Below, one piece after another: positions 1-6,540 of a DNA stretch of 8,176 bases; the stretch's first letter is position 1; every line of letters starts with the position of its first letter. The notes under the pieces were generated by a model. The model did no database searches. It saw only the letters and a program-made list of their open reading frames with translations, and had not been told where the DNA came from. The DNA comes from B18-G2 sp964432835 (GTDB lineage: Archaea; Thermoplasmatota; E2; DHVEG-1; B18-G2), in assembly GCA_964432835.1 (NCBI GenBank), contig CAYSPA010000053.1, positions 1-8,176 on the forward strand. The letters run 5' to 3'. The position numbers and the translations under genes were made by a program.

Positions 1-1701
1 GATGATCATCGATATCTTCAGAGTGTCGCCGCAAAATATGGGATATACTTTTCGAGACCAGGTAATGGAATATGCCACCAGGTTCATCTGGAGAGATTTG
101 CTGTACCGGGAAAGACCCTTCTCGGCTCAGACTCTCATACTCCAACAGCTGGCGGAATAGGTATGCTTGCAATAGGGGCGGGAGGTTTAGATGTAGCATG
201 TGCGATGGCTGGTGAGCCATTCTACCTGAAGATGCCAAAGGTAGTGAACGTCTATCTCGAGGGGGAACTTCCACCATTTGTCTCAGCAAAAGATGTTATA
301 CTCGAAGTCCTCAGAAGAATAGGCGTGAAGGGCGCTGTTAACAAAGTTCTTGAATACACCGGTCCTGGGGTTAAGACCCTGAATGTTCCCGAGAGGGCAA
401 CGATAACAAACATGGGAACGGAGACGGGAGCAACCACGAGTATATTTCCGAGTGATGAGATCACAAAGAAGTTCATGGAGGCGCAGGGCAGAGGAGACCA
501 GTGGATTGAGCTAAAGCCAGACGAGGATGCAGAGTATGACGAGAAAATAGAGATAAACCTGAGCGAATTGGAGCCACTCATCGCTCTTCCACACTCGCCA
601 GGCAACGTCAAGCCAGTTAGTGAGGTAGAGGGCATACCTGTGGATCAGGTCTGCATAGGAAGCTGTACCAATTCGTCTCTCAGAGACATGAAGGTCGTTG
701 CGAACCTTCTCAAGGGAAGAAAGGTTCATCCAAGAGTCAGTTTAACCATATCCCCTGGCTCAAGACAGGTCGTTCTGCATCTGATAGAGTCGAGAGAGCT
801 TTCTTATATCGTTGAGGCGGGAGCAAGAATTCTTGAGAACGCATGTGGGCCATGTATAGGTATGGGTCAGGCTCCACCTACCGATGGTGTATCCGTGAGA
901 ACATTCAACAGGAACTTCCTGGGAAGATCAGGAACAAAGAGCGCAAAGGTTTATCTTTCATCTCCAGAGACAGCGGTTGCATGTGCGATTTATGGAGAGA
1001 TAACTGACCCGAGAAAACTTGGAGAGTATCCAAAGATAGAGCTCCCAGAGAGGTTCATCATAGATGATAGCATGATAATTCCTCCTCCAAAGGATGGGAG
1101 CAAGGTTGAGATAATAAGGGGACCAAACATCAAACCACTTCCCGAGTTCAAGTCACTGCCCGAGAAACTCGAGGGAGAGGTGCTGATAAAGGTTGGCGAT
1201 GATATAACCACGGATCACATAATGCCAGCTGGAGCAAAGATCCTGCCATTGAGGAGCAACATACCCGAGATTTCAAAACACGTCTTCGAGGTCGTTGATC
1301 CAAACTTCTACAGCAGAGCCATGGAGAAGGGCGGAGGATTCATCATAGGTGGCGAAAATTACGGTCAGGGATCAAGCAGAGAGCATGCGGCGCTTGCGCC
1401 GAAGTATCTCGGAATCAAAGCGGTTATAGCAAAGTCATTTGCAAGGATACATCTCGCTAATTTGATCAACTTCGGAATCGTTCCACTGCTCTTCGAGAAC
1501 AAGGACGATTATGACAAGATAGAGCAGAACGATAAGCTGGAAATTGACTTATCAACGCTTGAGCAGGGGAAGGTCATTGCAAGGAATGTGAGCAAGAATG
1601 TTGAGATACCTCTTGTGCATACTCTGAGTAGGAGGGATATTATCATCCTGAAGGCGGGAGGTAAGTTGATGTATATTAGGAATAAGCAGGAGGTGAGTTA
1701 G
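1..1701 (+). CDS. acn: Aconitate hydratase (aconitase), 5'-truncated
   Basis: Interconverts citrate and isocitrate through cis-aconitate using a [4Fe-4S] cluster, in the cytoplasm. The reading frame is open from base 1, so the gene starts upstream; the ATG at 163 is internal, because the preceding codons encode conserved aconitase sequence (GICHQVHLERF, then GSDSHTPTAGG). There are 566 codons in the window. Numbered from the first codon, the SDSHT active-site motif lies at residues 43-47. The cluster ligands are C222 in GSCTNSS and the pair C282/C285 in CGPC. The C-terminal swivel domain carries ITTDHIMPAG and the substrate-binding motif GSSREHAA (about 457-464). The compact architecture resembles the Aquifex-type/mitochondrial-like aconitase family of roughly 640-650 residues, so perhaps 80 N-terminal residues, including the DHLI-type motif, are missing. 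It is the first visible gene of an operon with ATP-citrate lyase and isocitrate dehydrogenase. 3-isopropylmalate dehydratase is unlikely, because the swivel domain is fused at the C-terminus and the neighbours are citrate enzymes. Confidence 0.96.
   Translation, partial: DDHRYLQSVAAKYGIYFSRPGNGICHQVHLERFAVPGKTLLGSDSHTPTAGGIGMLAIGAGGLDVACAMAGEPFYLKMPKVVNVYLEGELPPFVSAKDVILEVLRRIGVKGAVNKVLEYTGPGVKTLNVPERATITNMGTETGATTSIFPSDEITKKFMEAQGRGDQWIELKPDEDAEYDEKIEINLSELEPLIALPHSPGNVKPVSEVEGIPVDQVCIGSCTNSSLRDMKVVANLLKGRKVHPRVSLTISPGSRQVVLHLIESRELSYIVEAGARILENACGPCIGMGQAPPTDGVSVRTFNRNFLGRSGTKSAKVYLSSPETAVACAIYGEITDPRKLGEYPKIELPERFIIDDSMIIPPPKDGSKVEIIRGPNIKPLPEFKSLPEKLEGEVLIKVGDDITTDHIMPAGAKILPLRSNIPEISKHVFEVVDPNFYSRAMEKGGGFIIGGENYGQGSSREHAALAPKYLGIKAVIAKSFARIHLANLINFGIVPLLFENKDDYDKIEQNDKLEIDLSTLEQGKVIARNVSKNVEIPLVHTLSRRDIIILKAGGKLMYIRNKQEVS
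1689..1696 (+). promoter_or_regulatory. Shine-Dalgarno site that fixes the TTG start of aclB
   Basis: GGAGGTGA lies inside the last codons of acn, five bases before a TTG codon that directly abuts the acn TAG stop. This strong site supports TTG at 1702 as the start, rather than the next in-frame ATG at 1741. Protein homology agrees (see aclB). Confidence 0.8.
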
Positions 1702-2985
1702 TTGGCGCAGAGAGGAATTAGAGAGTATCACGCCAAGAAGATGCTGGCAAAATACCTGCCAGAATTCTCAGACGGCAAATTCTCGATACCCGATAAATTC
1801 GCTCTGGTGACCCCAGAGAAATCCATAGATGATGTTGCAAAAGAAAATCCATGGATCAAGGAAGAGAAACTCGTCGTTAAGCCGGATCAGCTCTTTGGAA
1901 AGAGAGGAAAGCATGGTCTTATACTGCTGAATGCAACCTTTGATCAGGCGAAAAAGTGGATTGAGGAAAGGATGGGCAAAGAAGTTACCATCGGAAAGGT
2001 AACTGGCAAGCTCACCCACTTCCTTATAGAACCATACGTCGAACATGACAAGGAATACTATGTTGCTATCAAAGATGATAGAGAGTGCGATCATATTTAC
2101 TTCTCCACGGCTGGCGGCGTAGACATAGAGGAGAACTGGGACAAAGTTCTGACCATAGATGTTCCGATAGATAAGGAGATAGATGATGTTGATGTCAGAG
2201 GAGTGATTTCAAAACAACTATCCGGAAAGGAACTCGATACAATTGAAGAATTCATCAAATCCCTCTACAAATTCTACAAGGAACTCTTCTACACCTTCCT
2301 GGAGTTAAATCCGTTCACCATCGTTGATGGCAGTAAAATCGTTCCTCTCGATACTGTAGCGAGACTCGACGATACCGCAATGTTCTGGATGGCAAAGAAG
2401 TGGGGAGACATAGAGTTTCCAGCTCCATTTGGAAGAGAGCTTACTCCAGAAGAAAAGTACATCAAGGAACTGGATGAGAAATCTGGTGCAAGCTTGAAAC
2501 TGACAATCCTCAATCCAAAGGGCAGAGTATGGACGATGGTTGCGGGAGGAGGAGCAAGTGTGATCTATACCGATACAATCGTTGACCTCGGCTATGGTAA
2601 AGAACTTGCGAACTATGGTGAGTACAGCGGAAACCCAACGACAGATGAGACCTACGAGTATGCAAAGACAATCCTTGACCTCATGACCAGAGAAAAAGAC
2701 CCGAGGGGCAAGATACTGATAATTGGAGGAGGTATAGCGAACTTCACGGATGTTGCGAAGACTTTCGAGGGAATAGTCAAAGCAATAAGAGAGTACAAGG
2801 ACAAACTCAAGGAGCACAATGTTAAGATATATGTCAGGAGAGGAGGTCCTAACTACCAGGAAGGTCTCAGGATGATGAGGGAACTTGGAGAGGAACTCGG
2901 AATACCTATAGAGGTTTATGGTCCGGAGCTTCACATGACGAGAGTTGTCAAACTCGCTCTTGAGGGCGAGGGAGGTGGTAAGTGA
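1702..2985 (+). CDS. aclB: ATP-citrate lyase small subunit (ATP-grasp/CoA-ligase half)
   Basis: Forms part of ATP-citrate lyase with AclA: citrate + ATP + CoA gives acetyl-CoA + oxaloacetate + ADP + Pi, through phosphohistidine, citryl phosphate and citryl-CoA. This 427-residue subunit corresponds to the N-terminal part of human ACLY and to plant ACLA; bacterial nomenclature calls it AclB. Visible features are an ATP-grasp domain (about 1-240) with VVKPDQL at 58-64, GKRGKHGL following, and the ExNP motif at 201-204. A citrate-binding part (about 240-427) has SGASLKL, VAGGGASV, IGGGIANFTD (341-350) and VRRGGPNYQEGL, matching the human citrate-site segments around N346/T348 and R379. The TTG start is chosen from the Shine-Dalgarno site and because the first residues (MAQRGIREYHAKKML) resemble plant ACLA N-termini. 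It differs from succinyl-CoA synthetase beta by this C-terminal citrate-binding extension. The stop overlaps the aclA start, which implies translational coupling and equal subunit supply. Confidence 0.96.
   Translation: MAQRGIREYHAKKMLAKYLPEFSDGKFSIPDKFALVTPEKSIDDVAKENPWIKEEKLVVKPDQLFGKRGKHGLILLNATFDQAKKWIEERMGKEVTIGKVTGKLTHFLIEPYVEHDKEYYVAIKDDRECDHIYFSTAGGVDIEENWDKVLTIDVPIDKEIDDVDVRGVISKQLSGKELDTIEEFIKSLYKFYKELFYTFLELNPFTIVDGSKIVPLDTVARLDDTAMFWMAKKWGDIEFPAPFGRELTPEEKYIKELDEKSGASLKLTILNPKGRVWTMVAGGGASVIYTDTIVDLGYGKELANYGEYSGNPTTDETYEYAKTILDLMTREKDPRGKILIIGGGIANFTDVAKTFEGIVKAIREYKDKLKEHNVKIYVRRGGPNYQEGLRMMRELGEELGIPIEVYGPELHMTRVVKLALEGEGGGK
2971..2977 (+). promoter_or_regulatory. Shine-Dalgarno site for aclA
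   Basis: GGAGGTG sits in the last codons of aclB. Its spacing is seven bases to ATG at 2985 and four bases to the GTG at 2982, so ATG is the better start. The same bases encode the Gly-rich C-terminal tail of AclB. Confidence 0.75.
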
Positions 2986-4856
2986 TGAGAAACCTTCCAG
3001 ATTATGAGTTGTTCGACAGAAATACGCAGGCAATAGTTTATGGAAATCAGCAGAGAGCTGTTCAGAGGATGCTCGATTATGATTATCTCTGCAGAAGAGA
3101 GAAACCATCGGTTGCTGCAGTCATAGACCCGACGAGAGAGGGATACATGAAAGTCTTCTTCGGAACGAAAGAGATTCTCATTCCGATTTACAGGAGCATA
3201 CAGGATGCTGTTGAAAGGCACCCAAATGCGGATGTCATAGTAAACTTTGCATCATACAGATCATCGTATCCAACAACAAAGGAAGCTCTCGAGACAGATA
3301 CGATAAGAACTGTAGCGGTCATAGCAGAGGGTGTTCCAGAGAGGTATGAGAGGGAGCTTGCCTATCTGGCAAAGAAGAAAAACAAATGGATTATCGGTCC
3401 AGCAACTGTTGGAGGATTAAAAGCTGGTGCTTTCAAGATAGGAAACACCGGAGGAGCTATAGATAATCTGAAATCTCTCAAACTTTACAGACCAGGTTCC
3501 GCTGGTCTGGTTACAGTATCTGGAGGAATGGTCAATGAGATGTTCAACATTCTACATCAGAACAGCGATGGAGTGTATGAGGGTATAGCCATAGGAGGAG
3601 ACCGATATCCCGGTTCAACACTCGTTGATCATCTTCTGAGATACGAGAAGAATCCAGAAATCAAGTTCATGGTGATGCTCGGAGAGGTCGGAGGAACAAA
3701 GGAATATGAAGTCGTCGAAGCGCTCGAGAAAGGACTGATAACCAAACCCCTGGTAGCATGGGTAACCGGAACATGTGCAAAGGTATTCCCCGGAGAGGTT
3801 CAGTTTGGTCACGCGGGCGCAAGGACAGGAGTAGAGAGGGAGAGCGCAGATGCAAAGAACGAAGCTTTAAGAGAGGCGGGAGCAATAGTTCCGAATTCAT
3901 TTGATGAGATTGGTGAAAAGATAAAAGAGGTTTACCTGAAACTAAAGAAGGAGGGTAAGATAAAGGAAATCAAGGAAATCGAGCCACCGGTTGTTCCGAT
4001 GGATTATGATGTTGCCCTGAAAAAAGGTCTCATAAGGAAACCAACGAACTTCATCTGCACCATATCAAATGACAGAGGAGAGGAACTCCTCTATGCAGGT
4101 ATACCGATAAGCAAGGTCATAGAGGATGACATAGGAATAGGTGGAGTTATTGGTTTACTGTGGTTCAAGAAATTGCTCCCGGATTATGCAAGAAAGTTCA
4201 TTGAACTTGTTCTGATGATAACCGCAGACCATGGACCATGTGTAAGTGGAGCACACAATGCCATAATCACCGCGAGAGCTGGTAAAGATATAATCGATGC
4301 CCTGGTCTCTGGACTTCTTACGATAGGTCCAAGATTTGGAGGAGCGATAGCAGATGCTGCCAAGTATTTCAAGGATGCATATGAGAGAGGTCTCAAGCCA
4401 GAGGAGTTCGTCAACGAGATGAAGGCAAAGGGAATCTACATTCCCGGTATAGGTCACAGAGTAAAGAGCATTCATAATCCGGATAAGAGAGTCGAATTAC
4501 TCAAAAAGTTCGCATACAAGCACTTCCCGAGGACAGATTTACTCAACTATGCTCTGGAAGTCGAGAAGATAACAACCGCAAAGAGAGCGAATCTGATTCT
4601 CAATGTAGATGGCTGTATAGGAGTGCTGTTCGTTGACCTGATGAAGAGCTGTGGACTCTTCACAGACAAGGAGATCGATGAGTTCATAAACATGGGTGGA
4701 TTGAATGCGCTGTTCGTGGTGGGAAGAAGCATAGGATTCATAGGGCATGCCTTGGATCAGAAGAGGCAGAAAGCGAGACTTTACAGACATCCGTACGATG
4801 ATGTGCTGTACCTCTCTCCAGAGGAAGAGAAGGAGTATTTTGGAGGTGGGGAATAA
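2985..4856 (+). CDS. aclA: ATP-citrate lyase large subunit (CoA-binding, phosphohistidine and citrate-synthase-like modules)
   Basis: Catalytic partner of AclB, 623 residues from ATG 2985; a GTG at 2982 would add one residue. It corresponds to the C-terminal part of human ACLY and to plant ACLB. Order of domains: a CoA-binding/succinyl-CoA-synthetase-alpha-like part (about 1-330) with GPATVGGLKAGAFKIG and the phosphohistidine motif FGHAGA (H276), a charged linker (about 305-340, rich in Lys/Glu), then a citrate-synthase-homology domain (about 340-623). The citrate-synthase triad is present: H416 in TADHGP, H491 in GIGHRVKS, D542 in LNVDG. Spacings between H276, H416, H491 and D542 (140, 75, 51) equal those between human H760, H900, H975 and D1026 as I recall them, so the enzyme should be complete and active. 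It is not a plain citrate synthase or a succinyl-CoA ligase, because it joins both modules. The stop TAA abuts the icd ATG. A last-codons GGAGGTGG serves icd. Confidence 0.97.
   Translation: MRNLPDYELFDRNTQAIVYGNQQRAVQRMLDYDYLCRREKPSVAAVIDPTREGYMKVFFGTKEILIPIYRSIQDAVERHPNADVIVNFASYRSSYPTTKEALETDTIRTVAVIAEGVPERYERELAYLAKKKNKWIIGPATVGGLKAGAFKIGNTGGAIDNLKSLKLYRPGSAGLVTVSGGMVNEMFNILHQNSDGVYEGIAIGGDRYPGSTLVDHLLRYEKNPEIKFMVMLGEVGGTKEYEVVEALEKGLITKPLVAWVTGTCAKVFPGEVQFGHAGARTGVERESADAKNEALREAGAIVPNSFDEIGEKIKEVYLKLKKEGKIKEIKEIEPPVVPMDYDVALKKGLIRKPTNFICTISNDRGEELLYAGIPISKVIEDDIGIGGVIGLLWFKKLLPDYARKFIELVLMITADHGPCVSGAHNAIITARAGKDIIDALVSGLLTIGPRFGGAIADAAKYFKDAYERGLKPEEFVNEMKAKGIYIPGIGHRVKSIHNPDKRVELLKKFAYKHFPRTDLLNYALEVEKITTAKRANLILNVDGCIGVLFVDLMKSCGLFTDKEIDEFINMGGLNALFVVGRSIGFIGHALDQKRQKARLYRHPYDDVLYLSPEEEKEYFGGGE
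4842..4849 (+). promoter_or_regulatory. Shine-Dalgarno site for icd
   Basis: GGAGGTGG in the final codons of aclA, seven bases before the icd ATG, which directly follows the aclA TAA. It supports ATG 4857 and the long N-terminus of the dehydrogenase. Confidence 0.75.
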
Positions 4857-5945
4857 ATGGCAATAGATGTTGAGAAGTATAGGGAACAGATCGAGAGAGC
4901 AAAGGAGCACTTCGAAAAAATCATCATAGAGCAGCTCGAGAGAATCGAGAGAATGAAACAGGCTGAGGACTGGATCGATTACTCAAAGGTCAAACCAATA
5001 ATCATTGGCGTCGTCGGAGGAGATGGTATAGGACCATATATATGTAAACATGCAAGAACAGTTCTCGAATTCTTGCTAAAGGATGAAATAGAGAATGGCA
5101 AGATAGAAATCAGAGACATAGAGGGTCTCACCATAGAAAACAGAGCAAAGGTTGGAAAGGCGATACCCGATGATGTTCTGGAAGAGATCAAGAAATGCCA
5201 TGTTATACTCAAAGGACCAACAACCACTCCAAAGAAGGGCGATCCCTGGCCAAACATAGAGAGCGCTAACGTTGCGATGAGAAGAGAACTTGATCTCTTC
5301 GCGAATGTCAGGCCTGTCAAGATTCCGCAGGAAGGTATTGACTGGGTCTTCTTCAGAGAAAACACAGAGGGAGCATATATCTTGGGAAGCAAGGGAATAA
5401 ACGTTACCGAAGATCTTGCAGTGGATTTCAAGGTGATAACAACTCAGGGTGCNNNNNNNNNNNNNNNNNNNNNNNNNNNNNNNNNNNNNNNNNNNNNNNN
5501 NNNNNNNNNNNNNNNNNNNNNNNNNNNNNNNNNNNNNNNNNNNNNNNNNNNNCTGTATGGAGATATTATAACTGATGAAGCCGCACAGTTGCAGGGAGGC
5601 GTTGGTACCGCTGGCGCCGCCAATATAGGAAAGAGATACGCCATGTTCGAGGCAATCCATGGAACTGCACCGAGGATGGTTCAGGAGGGTAGAGCGATAT
5701 ACGCAGATCCTTCAAGCATACTGAGGGCAACGGTTATGCTTCTCCAGCACATCGGCTATCAGGAGGAGGCTAAGAAGCTCGATATGGCTCTCGATATATG
5801 TGGTATCTTTGAGAGAAAGGTAGTGATAACGGGAAGATCCGATGGTGCCACGGGAGAAGAGTTTGCGAAGTATGTAATGCAAACTATCGAGGATCCACAG
5901 CTTGAAGAGAAGTGGAGGAAGTACCAGGAGAAACTCGCTGCGTAA
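4857..5945 (+). CDS. icd: Isocitrate dehydrogenase (NAD(P)), interrupted by an assembly gap
   Basis: Interconverts isocitrate and 2-oxoglutarate + CO2, with NAD(P) as cofactor. The beta-decarboxylating dehydrogenase fold is clear: VVGGDGIGP at 52-60, and substrate-binding S136, N138, R142 and R152 in the order and spacing of E. coli IDH S113/N115/R119/R129. RENTEGAY follows at 167-174. After the gap come LYGDIITDEAAQLQGG, the nucleotide-binding HGTAP, and a C-terminal SDGATGEEF segment. Residues after HGTAP are Arg-Met rather than the Lys-Tyr of NADP-specific E. coli IDH, so cofactor choice is open. About 45 charged, probably helical residues precede the core. The 100-N gap removes the segment with the catalytic Lys and an active-site Asp. 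The family normally has about 75-80 residues there, so the apparent 362-residue length is too short and the frame across the gap is nominal. Isopropylmalate or homoisocitrate dehydrogenase is possible by fold, but the substrate residues and operon favour isocitrate. Confidence 0.93.
   Translation: MAIDVEKYREQIERAKEHFEKIIIEQLERIERMKQAEDWIDYSKVKPIIIGVVGGDGIGPYICKHARTVLEFLLKDEIENGKIEIRDIEGLTIENRAKVGKAIPDDVLEEIKKCHVILKGPTTTPKKGDPWPNIESANVAMRRELDLFANVRPVKIPQEGIDWVFFRENTEGAYILGSKGINVTEDLAVDFKVITTQGXXXXXXXXXXXXXXXXXXXXXXXXXXXXXXXXXXLYGDIITDEAAQLQGGVGTAGAANIGKRYAMFEAIHGTAPRMVQEGRAIYADPSSILRATVMLLQHIGYQEEAKKLDMALDICGIFERKVVITGRSDGATGEEFAKYVMQTIEDPQLEEKWRKYQEKLAA
5453..5552. other. Assembly gap of 100 N inside icd
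   Basis: Exactly 100 undefined bases, the usual placeholder for a gap of unknown size. From the family pattern (VITTQG before, NLYGDI-like sequence after) I infer roughly 230 bases are missing, so coordinates downstream are probably offset from the real chromosome. Confidence 0.97.
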
Positions 5946-5948
5946 ATA

Positions 5949-5969
5949 TCTTCTCCCCTCTTTTTATTT
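5949..5969 (+). terminator. T-rich terminator-like tract after icd
   Basis: A pyrimidine-rich run with T5 at 5961-5965 followed by ATTT starts four bases after the icd stop. Archaeal RNA polymerase often terminates at such T tracts without a hairpin. It probably ends the acn-aclB-aclA-icd transcript. Confidence 0.55.
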
Positions 5970-5990
5970 ACAGCTGGAATTTTTGGCCTT

Positions 5991-6010
5991 CATGCCATCC
6001 GGATGGCGTG
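5991..6010. repeat. Intergenic palindrome, possible operator
   Basis: GCCATCCGGATGGC (5994-6007) is a perfect 14-bp palindrome with no loop. Flanking CAT and GTG extend it to 20 bases with one T-G wobble. It lies between the icd terminator tract and the Nudix promoter. A dimeric regulator site fits; a chance palindrome or RNA hairpin cannot be excluded. It sits about 80 bases upstream of the TATA-like box, so it is not a classic overlap-type archaeal repressor site. Confidence 0.4.
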
Positions 6011-6088
6011 CACCATCGTGATAATCCTGAGGTAACGGGCTATTTCTCCTCCAGGAAAATCTGCAAAAAAACCCCGGTGTGGCAGAAC

Positions 6089-6098
6089 CATTTTATAC
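6089..6098 (+). promoter_or_regulatory. TATA-like box for the Nudix-tfs unit
   Basis: TTTTATA (6091-6097) is centred about 27 bases before ATG 6121, the distance at which archaeal transcription begins. The transcript would therefore start at or near the start codon (leaderless). This also argues against the upstream in-frame GTG at 6079, which would put the box inside the coding region. Confidence 0.55.
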
Positions 6099-6120
6099 AT
6101 CTTCCTTCATCCCGTTTTGC

Positions 6121-6540
6121 ATGCGGTACAGGAATCCAAAACTCACGGTGGACGGAATCGTTTTCGAGGAAGGAAAGGTATTGCTCGTCAAAAGAAAGAG
6201 AGAGCCTTTCAAGGGAAGATGGGCATTACCGGGAGGATTTGTAAATTACAACGAAAAGGTGGAAGATGCGGTTGTGAGGGAGGTCAAAGAGGAGACAAAT
6301 CTCGAAACAGAGATAGATCATCTATTTGGAGTGTATTCTGATCCGGATAGAGATCCAAGAGGTCATACTGTGTCTATCGTATACGTGCTGAAAAGGAGGG
6401 GAGGAACGCTTAGGGGAGGGGATGATGCGGAAGATGCCAGATTCTTTCCCCTGGATGAACTGCCCGAACTGGCTTTTGATCATGATAAGATACTTTCGGA
6501 TTTCAGGAGGAAGATAAGTAATGATATGTCCAAAATGTAA
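6121..6540 (+). CDS. Nudix hydrolase, ADP-ribose pyrophosphatase-like
   Basis: A 139-residue cytoplasmic Nudix protein that hydrolyses a nucleoside diphosphate linked to another group, using divalent metal. The Nudix box runs from G39 to L61 (G-x5-E45-x7-R53-E54-x-x-E57-E58). All catalytic Arg/Glu residues are present; the usual Gly near the end is N60. It is preceded by GRWALPGG, typical of the family, and followed by YSDPDRDPRGH (72-82), a segment I associate with archaeal and bacterial ADP-ribose pyrophosphatase-like members (COG1051 type). That makes ADP-ribose the best substrate guess, but the sequence alone does not settle it. ATG 6121 is preferred over the in-frame GTG at 6079 because of the TATA-like box spacing and the normal N-terminus. 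Its last 20 bases overlap tfs, so the two are co-transcribed and probably translationally coupled. Confidence 0.88.
   Translation: MRYRNPKLTVDGIVFEEGKVLLVKRKREPFKGRWALPGGFVNYNEKVEDAVVREVKEETNLETEIDHLFGVYSDPDRDPRGHTVSIVYVLKRRGGTLRGGDDAEDARFFPLDELPELAFDHDKILSDFRRKISNDMSKM
6505..6510 (+). promoter_or_regulatory. Shine-Dalgarno site for tfs inside the Nudix gene
   Basis: AGGAGG ten bases before ATG 6521, within the Nudix reading frame. It supports an overlapping, internally initiated tfs start. Confidence 0.65.

Noticed and set aside
163..1701. ATG at 163 as the aconitase start
   Set aside because: The same frame is open back to base 1 and encodes conserved aconitase motifs (HQVHLERF, GSDSHT), so the gene is truncated by the window edge.
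2305..3108. A 267-codon minus-strand open frame across aclB and aclA
   Set aside because: It lies opposite two clearly conserved genes, has no recognisable domain and no sensible start signal; it is a shadow of codon bias.
6079..6120. In-frame GTG start extending the Nudix protein by 14 residues
   Set aside because: The extension would contain the TATA-like box, and ATG 6121 lies at the leaderless distance from it.
5912..6244. A 110-codon + strand frame spanning the icd end, the intergenic region and the Nudix start
   Set aside because: It crosses the terminator tract, palindrome and TATA-like box and overlaps two real genes out of frame; the sequence does not look like a protein.
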